DNA of 64,000 nucleotides from CAWCWK01 sp963842125 (GCA_963842125.1 CAWJFE010000005.1:1426001-1490000); one strand, 5' to 3'; shown: positions 43,467 to 53,009, numbered from the stretch's first letter. Numbers and translations are program-made. Notes: generated from the letters alone by a model not told the origin.

Positions 43467-44996
43467 ATGAGCTTTAGCGATCTCGGACTGAGCGAGAAGG
43501 TTCTCGCCGCAGTCACTGAGGCTGGCTACACCCAGCCCACTCCCATTCAAGAGCAGGCCATCCCTCATGTCATGGAGGGCCGCGACGTCGTGGGTGTGGC
43601 GCAGACCGGCACGGGCAAGACCGCGTCTTTCACGCTACCCATGCTGACGAAGCTTGAGCGTGGACGCGCAAGAGCGCGGATGCCGCGCACTCTCATTCTG
43701 GAGCCGACCCGCGAGCTTGCTGCGCAGGTCCAGCAGAATTTCGAGACCTATGGTGTCAATCACAAACTGACGGTCGCGCTCCTGATTGGCGGCGTCTCGT
43801 TCGGCGAGCAGGATGCCAAGCTTACCCGCGGCGCCGACGTCCTTATCGCGACGCCCGGCCGCCTTCTCGACCATTTTGGCCGGGGCAAGCTGTTGCTGAA
43901 CGGTATCGACATGCTCGTCATCGACGAGGCCGACCGCATGCTCGATATGGGGTTCATCCCCGATATCGAACGCATTCTTTCGTTGATAACGAAAAAGCAC
44001 CAGACGCTTCTCTTCTCCGCGACGATGCCGCCCGAGATCAAGAAGCTGGCCGACAAGTTCCTGACCGACCCGGTGCGTGTGGAGGTCGCGAAGCCGGCGT
44101 CGACGGCGACGACGGTCGACCAGAAGATCGTCAAGGCGGGGAACTCTCCGGCCGATAAGCGTGCGGCGCTCCGCAAGCTTCTCACCGATGCGCAGGATCT
44201 GCAGAACGCGATTATCTTCTGCAATCGCAAACGTGACATCGGCACCTTGCAGCGCTCGTTGCAGCGCCACGGTTTCGATGCGGGCGCGTTGCATGGCGAT
44301 ATGGACCAGAGCGCGAGAACAGCGACACTGGATGGCTTCCGAGCTGGTACCATCCCGCTGTTGATCGCGAGCGATGTTGCGGCGCGCGGCCTCGACGTGC
44401 CTGAGGTCAGTCACGTGTTTAACTTCGACGTGCCGCGCCACGCCGAAGACTACGTCCACAGGATCGGTCGCACCGGCCGTGCGGGCCGCGCCGGGCGTTC
44501 GTTCACGATCGCGACGTCGGAGGACGCGCGCAGCGTCAGCGACATCGAGAAGCTGATCGGCAAGTCGCTCGACGTTATCGACATGGCCACAGCTTCCAGT
44601 GGCGTCGAGCCGACGGAGGACGGCGAGCGCCGCGTACGTGGCAATCGCCGCGGAGGACGCGGGCGTTCGCGCTCTGACGATGCGGGCGATGCGACGCCGA
44701 AAGCCGAAGCTGCGAAGGTCGACGACCGGCCGAAGGCTTCGAAGCCTGCTGCCGAAGACGGCAAGCCGGCGAAATCCGACCGTAGCGATCATCGCAACGA
44801 CAACCAAGGTGTACGAATGCAACGAGCGTCCGATAGCAGAAGCGCACGTGACCAGGATGATCGGGGCCAACGGTCGCGTGGCGGGCGGCGTGACCGCTAT
44901 CGCGACGACGAGCCGGCGCCGCTCGGCTTCGGCGATCACGTACCCGCCTTCATGCTGAGGAGTGCGCTCGCAGACGTTCAGGCAGCCGCTGGATAG
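43467..44996 (+). CDS. DEAD-box RNA helicase, RhlE type
   Basis: This 509-residue ATP-dependent RNA helicase has an N-terminal Q-motif (YTQPTPIQEQAIP), motif I AQTGTGKTASF, Ia PTREL, II VIDEADRM, III SATMP, V ARGLDV and VI HRIGRTGRAG. Residues from about 390 form a basic, low-complexity tail rich in Arg, Lys, Asp and Ala, typical of RhlE proteins in ribosome assembly or RNA decay. The start at MSFSDLGLSEKVL fits the family; the Shine-Dalgarno is weak. It follows parE after 161 bases. Confidence 0.92.
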   Translation: MSFSDLGLSEKVLAAVTEAGYTQPTPIQEQAIPHVMEGRDVVGVAQTGTGKTASFTLPMLTKLERGRARARMPRTLILEPTRELAAQVQQNFETYGVNHKLTVALLIGGVSFGEQDAKLTRGADVLIATPGRLLDHFGRGKLLLNGIDMLVIDEADRMLDMGFIPDIERILSLITKKHQTLLFSATMPPEIKKLADKFLTDPVRVEVAKPASTATTVDQKIVKAGNSPADKRAALRKLLTDAQDLQNAIIFCNRKRDIGTLQRSLQRHGFDAGALHGDMDQSARTATLDGFRAGTIPLLIASDVAARGLDVPEVSHVFNFDVPRHAEDYVHRIGRTGRAGRAGRSFTIATSEDARSVSDIEKLIGKSLDVIDMATASSGVEPTEDGERRVRGNRRGGRGRSRSDDAGDATPKAEAAKVDDRPKASKPAAEDGKPAKSDRSDHRNDNQGVRMQRASDSRSARDQDDRGQRSRGGRRDRYRDDEPAPLGFGDHVPAFMLRSALADVQAAAG

Positions 44997-45115
44997 TCGT
45001 CCTGGTGTTCGCGTCACCGGGGTCGTTCGATTAGGTAGCGAGTTTAGCCTTCTCTTCATCTCACTTTAAGTGCTTTGCCCCACGATCCGCCTAGCCGAAA
45101 CGCAGGGGCCATGCG

Positions 45116-46171
45116 GTGACGAACGACAGGATGTTGCGGCGGTCCATGGTGATCGCCCTCGATACGATCGAACGGGTCCATAGCTTGGGCTTGGGTGCGT
45201 TCCCTCGCAATTACGAACTCTGGTATACCTATTTCGAGGGCCAGAATTCCGACCTGAACGCCGCCGTCGACAGTCTCATCAATGCGAACGGCTTTATCTC
45301 GCACGACGAGGCGGACGCGATCTGCCGAAAATATCTGCGTCCGCAGAGCGACGTCGACAGCATAGAGAATGTCTGCACGCGGCTTACGTCTTGGCTCTAC
45401 ACGATCGTTCGGGAGGTCGCTGAAGGACAATCGACCATCACCGATTATTCCAACTCGCTCGAATCCGCGACCGAGGAACTGGCCGGCCTCGACGATGAAC
45501 GTCTTAACGGGGTCGTTCAGAAGCTGATCGACGCGACGACGGTCATGCAGGAGCGGAATTCCCATCTCGAAACGCGCCTTCAGGAGGCGCATACGCAGAT
45601 GGCGGACATGCGCACGACGATGGAAGCGGTGCGTAACGAGGTGATCACCGATCAACTCACATCGCTGTCGAACCGGCGCTATTTCGACCATGTCCTTACC
45701 GAGGCCATCCGGCATAGCTTCGACACCGGGCAGGATCTGTCGTTGATCCTAGGCGATGTCGACAGCTTCAAGAGCTTCAACGACACGTGGGGTCATCAGA
45801 CGGGTGATCAGGTCCTGAAGCTCGTCAGCAGTGTCATTCGCCGCTCGATCAAGGGCCGCGACGTGGCAGCGCGCTATGGCGGCGAAGAGTTCGCCGTGAT
45901 CCTACCGGAGACCCGGCTGCGAGATGCGAAGACCCTTGCGGACAGCATTCGCAGCGAGATCATGATGAAGAAGCTCGTGCGGAAGTCCTCCGGCGCGACC
46001 ATCGGCCGGGTGACGATCTCCTTCGGCATCGCGACGCTACGCGCCGGCGACACCGCCGAAGACATCATCGAGCGAGCCGATAAGGCGCTCTACGCGGCAA
46101 AGCGTGCCGGCAGGAACTGCGTGAAGATGTCTACGGATGTCGAGAGCGCCGAGGATAGATCCGCCGCCTGA
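45116..46171 (+). CDS. GGDEF-domain diguanylate cyclase
   Basis: This 351-residue protein has a non-membrane N-terminal region (about 1-120, with the LWYTYF/NYELW motif seen in a rhizobial cyclase class), a coiled coil (about 120-175) and a C-terminal GGDEF domain (about 178-340). The active site is RYGGEEF at 253-259, so synthesis of cyclic di-GMP from two GTP is expected. The feedback I-site reads K246-x-x-D249 instead of RxxD, which may weaken product inhibition. Start: the GTG at 45,116 after AGGGG; the ATG at 45,131 is an alternative. It stands alone before the convergent suf operon. Confidence 0.88.
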   Translation: MTNDRMLRRSMVIALDTIERVHSLGLGAFPRNYELWYTYFEGQNSDLNAAVDSLINANGFISHDEADAICRKYLRPQSDVDSIENVCTRLTSWLYTIVREVAEGQSTITDYSNSLESATEELAGLDDERLNGVVQKLIDATTVMQERNSHLETRLQEAHTQMADMRTTMEAVRNEVITDQLTSLSNRRYFDHVLTEAIRHSFDTGQDLSLILGDVDSFKSFNDTWGHQTGDQVLKLVSSVIRRSIKGRDVAARYGGEEFAVILPETRLRDAKTLADSIRSEIMMKKLVRKSSGATIGRVTISFGIATLRAGDTAEDIIERADKALYAAKRAGRNCVKMSTDVESAEDRSAA

Positions 46172-46186
46172 AGAGGACCTCGACCG

Positions 46187-46546
46187 CTAGGCCTGAGCGG
46201 CCGTCAGCGAAACCGATTCGCCGCAACCGCAGGCACTCGTCTGGTTCGGGTTGTTGAATACGAAGCCGGCGCGGAGGGTATCGATCTCGTAGTCGATTTC
46301 GGTTCCGAGCAGGAAGAGCACGGCCTGCGCCGCGATGAGAACGACCGCCCCGTCCTTCTCGACCCGTTCATCAAGCGTCTCTGCGGTATCGACCAGATCC
46401 ATCGTGTAGCTCATGCCTGCGCAACCGCCGTTCTTGACGCCGATCCGCAACATCGCCTCGGGACGGCCGGCACCCTGCGTCAACGCCAGCACGCGATCGC
46501 GCGCGGCCTCGGTCATCGTGGCAATCTGCATCTTCGGTCTGGCCAT
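46187..46546 (-). CDS. sufA: A-type Fe-S carrier protein
   Basis: This 119-residue HesB/IscA-fold protein accepts Fe-S clusters from SufBCD and passes them to target proteins. The three ligand cysteines are in NGGCAGMSY and SACGCGES near the C-terminus. The ATG at 46,546 begins MARPKMQIATMTEAARDRV, ten bases after sufT. It is the last gene of the suf operon. Confidence 0.92.
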   Translation of the reverse strand: MARPKMQIATMTEAARDRVLALTQGAGRPEAMLRIGVKNGGCAGMSYTMDLVDTAETLDERVEKDGAVVLIAAQAVLFLLGTEIDYEIDTLRAGFVFNNPNQTSACGCGESVSLTAAQA

Positions 46547-46556
46547 CGTCAGATCC

Positions 46557-46943
46557 TCAGTACCAGTCGAGAGCGACCTTCGCCTCTTCCGACATTCTCT
46601 CCGGCGTCCATGGCGGGGTGAAGACCATATTGGCCTTCGCGCTGGCGACGCCCTGAACGCTCTCCACGGCATTCTCCACCCAGATCGGCATCTCGCCGGC
46701 CACCGGACAGCCGGGCGCGGTCAACGTCATGTCGATCGCCACGTTCCGGTCGTCGTCGATATCGACGCGGTAGATGAGGCCGAGTTCGTAGATATCGACT
46801 GGAATCTCCGGGTCGTAGACGGATTTCAACGCGCCGACGATATCGTTCGTCAGGCGTTCGATCTCCTCGGGCGGGATCGAGATCGCGGCGCCAGTCTCGG
46901 CTTGCGCGGCGGGCGCATCGTCGGTCGTATCTTCGGCCGTCAC
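46557..46943 (-). CDS. sufT: SufT / MIP18-like Fe-S assembly factor
   Basis: This 128-residue DUF59 protein helps mature Fe-S proteins. Hallmarks are LKSVYDPEIPVDIYELGLIY and TAPGCPVAGEMP with the conserved cysteine, then VVFTPPWTPERMSEEAK-like end. The first 25 residues are Ala/Asp/Thr-rich. The GTG start overlaps the sufS stop (GTGA), with AGGAG nine bases upstream. Confidence 0.9.
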   Translation of the reverse strand: MTAEDTTDDAPAAQAETGAAISIPPEEIERLTNDIVGALKSVYDPEIPVDIYELGLIYRVDIDDDRNVAIDMTLTAPGCPVAGEMPIWVENAVESVQGVASAKANMVFTPPWTPERMSEEAKVALDWY

Positions 46944-48187
46944 GAGAAGAACTCCTGCGCTTTCCTCAAGCCTTCGACGAGGCGATCGGCATCGTCGGTC
47001 GTGTTGTAGAGCCCGAAGGATGCCCTGCATGTGGAGGTCGCGCCGAAGCGCTTCAAGAGCGGCTGCGCGCAGTGGGTCCCGGCACGGACGGCGATACCGT
47101 AGCGATCGAGTACCGTGGAGATGTCGTGCGCGTGGGCGCCTTCGACCTCGAAGGAGAAGATCGCACCCTTGCCCGGCGCGTTGCCGATGACGCGGACGCC
47201 GTTCAGCTGACGCAGCAATTCGTGCGCATAGATGCCGACCGCGTGCTCGTGGGATCGAACGGCGTCTCGGCCCAAGGTCTCGACATAGTCGATCGCGTGG
47301 CCGAGACCGATGGCCTGCGCGATGGGCGGTGTGCCGGCCTCGAAGCGGTGCGGCGCGTGATTGTAGGTTACGTCGTCCAACGACACCGTCTCGATCATCT
47401 CGCCGCCGCCGTTGAACGGTCGCATGTCGTTGAGGAGATCCTCGCGCCCCCACAGGACGCCGACTCCCGACGGCGCATAGAGCTTGTGAGGCGAGACCGC
47501 GTAGAAATCGCAGCCGATATCCTGTACATCGACGATCTCGTGGACCGCGCCTTGGCAACCGTCGATGAGCGTTGGAATTCCGCGCTCGCGCGCGATACGG
47601 CACACCTCCTTCACGGGCACGACGGTGCCGAGGACGTTGGACATGTGCGTGATCGCAATGAACTTGGTGCGCTCGGTCAGCGCCGCCTCGAACGCATCGA
47701 GCGAGAACACGCCGTCATCGTCCACGTCGACCCACTTCAATACGCAACCCTGCCGCTCCCGCAGGAAATGCCACGGCACGATATTGGCGTGGTGCTCCAT
47801 GGTGGTGAGGACGATCTCGTCGCCCTCCCCCAGGCGCGGCATCGCATAGGAATGCGCGACGAGGTTGATGCCTTCGGTCGCGTTTCGCGTGAAGATGATT
47901 TCGTTGGGTGATGCGGCGTTGAGGAAGGTCTGCACCTTGCCGCGCGCCCACTCGTAGCGATCTGTCGCGAGGTTCGAAAGGTAATGCAAGCCTCGGTGAA
48001 CGTTCGCGTACTCCGCTTCATAGACATGCGTCACGGCGTCGATGACCGCGCTCGGCTTTTGCGCCGAAGCTGCGCTGTCGAGGAAAGTCAGCGGCTTGCC
48101 GTGCACCGTCGTCGACAGGATCGGGAAGTCCCGCCGCACGGCCTCGACATCGAAGGCCGGGGCATCGGAGGCGTGTGCGAGGCTCAT
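46940..48187 (-). CDS. sufS: SufS cysteine desulfurase
   Basis: This 415-residue PLP enzyme takes sulfur from cysteine for Fe-S assembly. It is a group II desulfurase: the PLP lysine is in FYAVSPHKLYAPSG and the persulfide cysteine in TSTCRASFGLYNT. Its ATG overlaps the sufD stop by four bases and its own stop overlaps sufT, so translation is coupled. No sufE gene is seen in the window; another acceptor may be used. Confidence 0.94.
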   Translation of the reverse strand: MSLAHASDAPAFDVEAVRRDFPILSTTVHGKPLTFLDSAASAQKPSAVIDAVTHVYEAEYANVHRGLHYLSNLATDRYEWARGKVQTFLNAASPNEIIFTRNATEGINLVAHSYAMPRLGEGDEIVLTTMEHHANIVPWHFLRERQGCVLKWVDVDDDGVFSLDAFEAALTERTKFIAITHMSNVLGTVVPVKEVCRIARERGIPTLIDGCQGAVHEIVDVQDIGCDFYAVSPHKLYAPSGVGVLWGREDLLNDMRPFNGGGEMIETVSLDDVTYNHAPHRFEAGTPPIAQAIGLGHAIDYVETLGRDAVRSHEHAVGIYAHELLRQLNGVRVIGNAPGKGAIFSFEVEGAHAHDISTVLDRYGIAVRAGTHCAQPLLKRFGATSTCRASFGLYNTTDDADRLVEGLRKAQEFFS

Positions 48188-49491
48188 GCGGTGGCTCGCT
48201 CGGCCAACCACGCCTCGGCACGTGCGGAGAAGACGGCGCGCAGGGCTTCGCTCTCGACCGCTTCGATAGCCTCCTCGATGAAGCCCGCAACGAGCAGCGA
48301 CTCGGCTTCCTTCTGCGGGATGCCGCGCGCCATCAGATAGAAGAGATGGTCCGCGTCGATCTGCCCGCACGTCGCGCCGTGCGCACAGAGGACGTCGTCG
48401 GCGTAGATCTCCAGCTCCGGCTTCGCATCGAACTCCGCTTCGTCAGATAAGAAGAGCGCGCGTGACATCATCTGGCCGTCAACCTTCTGCGACTTCGGCG
48501 GCACGACGATCTTGCCCTGGAAGACGCCACGGCTGCGGTCTTCGAGAACGGTCGCGAACGTTTCTCGGCTGACGCCATGCGGAGCCGCGTGCTGGACCAC
48601 CAGCGATACGTCGGCGTGTTGGCGATCCCGCAGGAGGCTGACCCCGGCGAGCTTCAGGTCCGCATACTCGCCGGTAATCCGCACGCCGATCTGGTGGCGC
48701 ACGACCTTACCGCCGATCTGCAGACCGAAATGGTCCAGCGACGCATGGGCACCCAGCGTGACGAGGAGCGCGTTGAGATGGACCGCGCCCGCACCCTCCG
48801 CCTGGAGGCTACGGTGACGCAGGGTGGCACCATCGCCTACATGCGCCTCGGTCACGTGGTTCGCGGAGTAGCCGATACCGGCCGGACCCTCGAACGTCTC
48901 CACCATCTCGGCAGACGCACCGTCTTCGAGCACGACGACGTTGCGCGCGTAGACGGCAGCGGCCTCGCCCGTGAAGATGTGCGCCACGTGAAGCGGCGTC
49001 GTCAGTTCGACGCCGGTGGGTATGCGAAGAACCACACCGTCCGTCATGAACGCCGTATTCAGCGACATCGGGCTTTGCTCGCCGATATCGCCAAGCTCGC
49101 CGATACGAGAGGCAAGCCCCTGGCGCTCCCCGTTCAGGAGATCGGCCGTCCGGGCGATTTCCACGCCCTCCGGTAAACGGGATTGCGCCGCATCAAAATG
49201 GCCGTTCACGAACACCGCGCGGTCGGCATAGATGCCGTCGAGGTCCGTCGACTTGGCGTCGGCGGGGCCGGCAAGAGGCAGCACATCTTGAAGGGACTGA
49301 CGGATGTCGGTCCACTTCCAAGTCTCCAACCGGCGGTGCGGCAAGCCGAGATCGGCAAAGATATCGGCGGCGGCGGCGCGCATGTCCTGCGCCCAGCCTT
49401 TGGCTTCGCCGGTTCCGCTCTGCGTCTTGAACGCTTCGATAAGCGCATCTTCGACCGGCGTGCGGGCGATCTTCAGGTTCGGAGTGGCCAT
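48184..49491 (-). CDS. sufD: Fe-S cluster assembly protein SufD
   Basis: This 435-residue scaffold subunit pairs with SufB and SufC. It shows RRLETWKWTDIRQSL at the N-terminus and the C-terminal beta-helix end EIYADDVLCAHGATCGQIDADHLFYLMARG, typical of SufD. The ATG at 49,491 begins MATPNLKIARTPVEDALIEA and lies 11 bases after sufC; longer in-frame starts would overlap sufC. Confidence 0.94.
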   Translation of the reverse strand: MATPNLKIARTPVEDALIEAFKTQSGTGEAKGWAQDMRAAAADIFADLGLPHRRLETWKWTDIRQSLQDVLPLAGPADAKSTDLDGIYADRAVFVNGHFDAAQSRLPEGVEIARTADLLNGERQGLASRIGELGDIGEQSPMSLNTAFMTDGVVLRIPTGVELTTPLHVAHIFTGEAAAVYARNVVVLEDGASAEMVETFEGPAGIGYSANHVTEAHVGDGATLRHRSLQAEGAGAVHLNALLVTLGAHASLDHFGLQIGGKVVRHQIGVRITGEYADLKLAGVSLLRDRQHADVSLVVQHAAPHGVSRETFATVLEDRSRGVFQGKIVVPPKSQKVDGQMMSRALFLSDEAEFDAKPELEIYADDVLCAHGATCGQIDADHLFYLMARGIPQKEAESLLVAGFIEEAIEAVESEALRAVFSARAEAWLAERATA

Positions 49492-49502
49492 AGCGTGATC
49501 CC

Positions 49503-50270
49503 TCAGGCCGCGTCTTCGAGATAGTCGGCATAGCCGACCGCCTCGAGATCGAGTGCGAGGTCCTTGTCGCCCGAATGGACGATCCGACCGGCGGACAGCA
49601 CGTGGACGTGGTCCGGTACGATGTAGTCCAGCAGCCGCTGATAGTGCGTGATGACGAGGAAGGACCGGCCCGTGCCGCGCAACGCGTTCACGCCGTCCGC
49701 CACGACCTTCAGAGCGTCGATGTCGAGGCCGGAATCCGTCTCGTCGAGCACGCACATCTTGGGCTCGAGAAGTGCCATCTGGAGGATCTCGTTGCGCTTC
49801 TTCTCCCCCCCAGAGAAGCCGACATTAAGCGGCCTCTTCAGCATCTCGGGGCGAATGCCGAGCTTCTCGGCGGCAGTCTTCACGAGACGCATGAAGTCCG
49901 GCGTCGTCAGCGGGTCTTCGCCGCGCTGCTTGCGCTGCGAGTTCAGCGCTGCCTTCAGGAACGTCATCGTCGCGACGCCTGGAATCTCGAGCGGGTACTG
50001 GAAGGCGAGGAAAAGGCCAGCCGCCGCGCGCTCGTCCGCACCCATCTCGAGAAGATCGACACCGTCCAGCGACACCGAGCCTTCGGTCACCTCATAGTCC
50101 TCACGTCCGGCAAGAACGTAGGACAGCGTCGATTTACCCGACCCGTTCGGACCCATGATCGCATGGACCTCGCCGTCGCCGATCGTCAGGTCGATCCCTT
50201 TGAGGATCTGCGCGCCGGGCTCGCCATCTTCCTCGGCGATGCGGGCGTGGAGGTTCTTGATCTCTAGCAT
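49503..50270 (-). CDS. sufC: Fe-S cluster assembly ATPase SufC
   Basis: This 255-residue soluble ABC ATPase drives conformational change in SufBCD. Motifs: Walker A GPNGSGKSTLSYVLAG, signature FSGGEKKRNEILQ, Walker B MCVLDETDSGLDIDA and the H-loop VITHYQRLL. It lies between sufB and sufD, 42 bases after sufB. Confidence 0.96.
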   Translation of the reverse strand: MLEIKNLHARIAEEDGEPGAQILKGIDLTIGDGEVHAIMGPNGSGKSTLSYVLAGREDYEVTEGSVSLDGVDLLEMGADERAAAGLFLAFQYPLEIPGVATMTFLKAALNSQRKQRGEDPLTTPDFMRLVKTAAEKLGIRPEMLKRPLNVGFSGGEKKRNEILQMALLEPKMCVLDETDSGLDIDALKVVADGVNALRGTGRSFLVITHYQRLLDYIVPDHVHVLSAGRIVHSGDKDLALDLEAVGYADYLEDAA

Positions 50271-50312
50271 ACTGTCTGTCCTGAACTCGATCTTGTGTCG
50301 GAGAAGCGGTCG

Positions 50313-51782
50313 TTAGCCCACGCTACCTTCGAGAGAAATTCCGATCAGCCGCTGCGTCTCGGCCATAAATTCCATCGGCAATTGCTGGATCACCTCACGG
50401 GCGAAGCCGTTGACGATGAGCGCGATCGCTTCCTCTTCGGGGATGCCGCGCTGCATGCAATAGAAGAGCTGATCGTCGGCGATCTTCGAGGTCGTCGCCT
50501 CGTGCTCCACGACCGCCGTTGCGTTCTTCGACTCGATATAGGGCACGGTGTGTGCACCGCATTCGTCGCCGATGAGGAGGCTGTCGCAGTTCGTGAAGTT
50601 GCGCGCGCCGGATGCCTTCCGGTGCATCGAAACGAGCCCTCGATAGGTGTTCTCCGAACGCCCGGCCGAGATGCCCTTCGAGATGATCTTCGACGTCGTG
50701 TTCTTGCCGAGATGGACCATCTTCGAGCCGCTATCGACCTGCTGACGCCCGTTCGAGATGGCGATCGAATAGAACTCGCCGCGCGAATTGTCGCCGCGCA
50801 GGATGCAGGACGGGTACTTCCAGGTAATCGCCGATCCGGTCTCGACCTGGGTCCAGGAAATCTTGGAGTTCCGTCCGCGGCAATCGCCGCGCTTGGTCAC
50901 GAAGTTGTAGACGCCGCCGACGCCCTCCGCATCGCCCGGATACCAGTTCTGCACGGTGGAGTATTTAATCTCGGCATCATCGTGCGCGATGAGCTCGACC
51001 ACGGCAGCATGAAGCTGGTTCTCGTCGCGCATCGGCGCCGTGCAGCCCTCGAGATAGCTCACATAGGAGCCCTCCTCGGCGATGATCAGCGTACGCTCGA
51101 ACTGGCCGGTCTCCTTCTCGTTGATCCGGAAGTAGGTCGACAGCTCCATCGGGCAGCGCACACCCTTCGGAATGTAGACGAACGACCCGTCGGTGAAGAC
51201 GGCCGCGTTCAGCGCCGCATAGTAGTTGTCGCCCTGTGGCACGACCGAGCCGAGATACTTCTTGATCAGTTCGGGATGCGAATGCATCGCCTCCGAGATC
51301 GAGCCGAAGATCACACCCGCCTTCGCCAGCTCCGCCTTGAACGTGGTGACGACCGACACGCTGTCGAAGACGGCATCGACCGCGACCTTACGCTGCTCGA
51401 CGCCGGCCAGCATTTCCTGCTCGCGCAACGGGATCCCCAGCTTCTCATAGGTGCGCAGCAGCTCGGGATCGACCTCGTCGAGGCTCTTCGGCCCGACCTT
51501 CTTCACGGGCGCCGCGTAGTAGTGGAGCGCCTGAAGGTCGAGCTCGGGGTACTCGACCTTGGCCCAGTTCGGCGGCGTCATCTTCAAGAAGCGCTGATAG
51601 GCCTCCAGACGCCAGTCGAGCATCCACCCGGGCTCACCCTTCTTCGCCGAGATCAGGCGAATGATGTCCTCGTTCAGGCCTTTCGGGGCCTTGTCCATCT
51701 CGATTTCGGTCGTGAAGCCATACTTGTACTTGTCGACGTCGATGGCGCGAACCTGCTCGATCGTTTCCTGGACTGCCGGCAT
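50313..51782 (-). CDS. sufB: Fe-S cluster assembly protein SufB
   Basis: This 489-residue scaffold builds Fe-S clusters with SufC and SufD. Conserved blocks: EPGWMLDWRLEAYQRF, YIPKGVRCPMELSTYFRIN, YVSYLEGCTAPMRDENQLHA, and the C-terminal SKIADDQLFYCMQRGI. The length is usual. It lies 45 bases after the upstream cysteine desulfurase gene. Confidence 0.96.
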   Translation of the reverse strand: MPAVQETIEQVRAIDVDKYKYGFTTEIEMDKAPKGLNEDIIRLISAKKGEPGWMLDWRLEAYQRFLKMTPPNWAKVEYPELDLQALHYYAAPVKKVGPKSLDEVDPELLRTYEKLGIPLREQEMLAGVEQRKVAVDAVFDSVSVVTTFKAELAKAGVIFGSISEAMHSHPELIKKYLGSVVPQGDNYYAALNAAVFTDGSFVYIPKGVRCPMELSTYFRINEKETGQFERTLIIAEEGSYVSYLEGCTAPMRDENQLHAAVVELIAHDDAEIKYSTVQNWYPGDAEGVGGVYNFVTKRGDCRGRNSKISWTQVETGSAITWKYPSCILRGDNSRGEFYSIAISNGRQQVDSGSKMVHLGKNTTSKIISKGISAGRSENTYRGLVSMHRKASGARNFTNCDSLLIGDECGAHTVPYIESKNATAVVEHEATTSKIADDQLFYCMQRGIPEEEAIALIVNGFAREVIQQLPMEFMAETQRLIGISLEGSVG

Positions 51783-51827
51783 CGGACTCTCCCTTGGTGC
51801 GGGGCGGACCCCGCGAATATATCGGTA

Positions 51828-52946
51828 TCAGGCCGCAAGGCCCGTCGGTTGACTGGCTGCCAGAGGCAGCACGATCTCTCTCCAGGCGGCGACGAAGCGT
51901 TCGGCCTCCGCCCGCGTCGTCTCCCGCCCCAGGCTGATCCGCACGGCGCCTCGCGCGCGTGCATCGCTCCAGCCCATGGCGCTGAGTACGTGGCTCGGGG
52001 CGACCTTTCCGGACGAGCAGGCCGCGCCGGCGCTGAGGGAAATGCCGGCCAAGTCGAAGGCGATCAACAAGGTCTGCGCATCGGCGCCCGGCACCGCGAC
52101 ACAGATCGTATTCGGCAACCGCTCGGCTGACCGCGCAGCGATGACCGTTGTCGGAGATATGGCGACGATCGACGATTCGATCCAGTCCCGAAGCGTCCGC
52201 ATTTCGCCATCGCCGAACCCGGCGCTCGCGACTTCGGCCGCGCCAGCGCCGAACCCAGCGATGGCCGCGACGTTCTCCGTCCCGCCCCGGCGGTGGCGCT
52301 CCTGACCGCCACCGCGAAGGAGCGGGGCGACACGGAGCGCATCGTCTCGCACGATCAGCGCCCCGGCGCCTTTCGGGCCGCCAAGCTTGTGCGCGGAGAT
52401 GGTGACAGCGTGGGCGCCGTAATCGAGCGGGTTGGCGGCCACGCGTCCGAACGTCTGGACGCTATCGGAATGCCAGACGAGCCCCCGGCGTGCCGCCACT
52501 TCGCCGATCTCGGCGAGCGGCTGCACGACACCCGTCTCGTTGTTCGCGGACATGACGCTGATGAGGGTACCAGCGGGCACAGTCTCAAGCGACGCGAGGT
52601 CCACGAGGCCCTCCTCGTCGACGGGAAGGATGGCGACGTCTTCACGGACTAGGCGAACCGCATCGTGCTCGACGGCGCTCACGGCGACTGGACCCGCCCA
52701 TCCGAGAAGCACGGTCGCATTGGCTTCCGTTCCGCCGGAGGTGAAGACGATCGCCTCAGCGGGGACCCCGGCAAGCGCAGCGATCTCAGCCCGCGCGTTC
52801 TCGACGAGGCGTCGCGCTTCTCGTCCATCCGCATGGATGGACGAAGGGTTGCCCACGAGCGCCATCGCCTCGCACATCGCCTCACGCGCGACTGTGCGAA
52901 GCGGCGCCGTCGCGTTGTAGTCGAGATAGGCGCGGGGGGCGGACAC
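51828..52946 (-). CDS. Cysteine desulfurase, NifS/IscS-like (SufS2)
   Basis: This 372-residue group I desulfurase opens the suf operon. The PLP lysine is in TISAHKLGGPKGAGALI and the active-site cysteine in LSAGAACSSGKVAPSHVL, on the longer loop typical of IscS/NifS rather than SufS. The start is a GTG (SAPRAYLDYNATAPLRT). Alphaproteobacterial suf operons often begin with such a second desulfurase. An ICE motif and promoter lie immediately upstream. Confidence 0.9.
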   Translation of the reverse strand: MSAPRAYLDYNATAPLRTVAREAMCEAMALVGNPSSIHADGREARRLVENARAEIAALAGVPAEAIVFTSGGTEANATVLLGWAGPVAVSAVEHDAVRLVREDVAILPVDEEGLVDLASLETVPAGTLISVMSANNETGVVQPLAEIGEVAARRGLVWHSDSVQTFGRVAANPLDYGAHAVTISAHKLGGPKGAGALIVRDDALRVAPLLRGGGQERHRRGGTENVAAIAGFGAGAAEVASAGFGDGEMRTLRDWIESSIVAISPTTVIAARSAERLPNTICVAVPGADAQTLLIAFDLAGISLSAGAACSSGKVAPSHVLSAMGWSDARARGAVRISLGRETTRAEAERFVAAWREIVLPLAASQPTGLAA

Positions 52947-52963
52947 GCGGGACGAAACTCCAG

Positions 52964-52980
52964 TTTAGAACTATTCCAAA
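52964..52980. promoter_or_regulatory. ICE (Irr-type) operator of the suf operon
   Basis: TTTAGAA-CTA-TTCCAAA is a 7-3-7 inverted repeat with a single mismatch, matching the iron control element TTTAGAA-N3-TTCTAAA bound by Irr in rhizobia and relatives. It starts directly after the promoter -10 and lies 17 bases before the desulfurase start, a position that fits repression. Confidence 0.72.
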
Positions 52981-53009
52981 CTTCTAGGGAGCGGGTTGCG
53001 ACCGGTCAA
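52981..53009 (-). promoter_or_regulatory. Probable promoter of the suf operon
   Basis: On the minus strand TTGACC (53,004-53,009), a 17-base spacer and TAGAAG (52,981-52,986). The predicted transcript start falls within the adjacent ICE motif. Confidence 0.55.
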
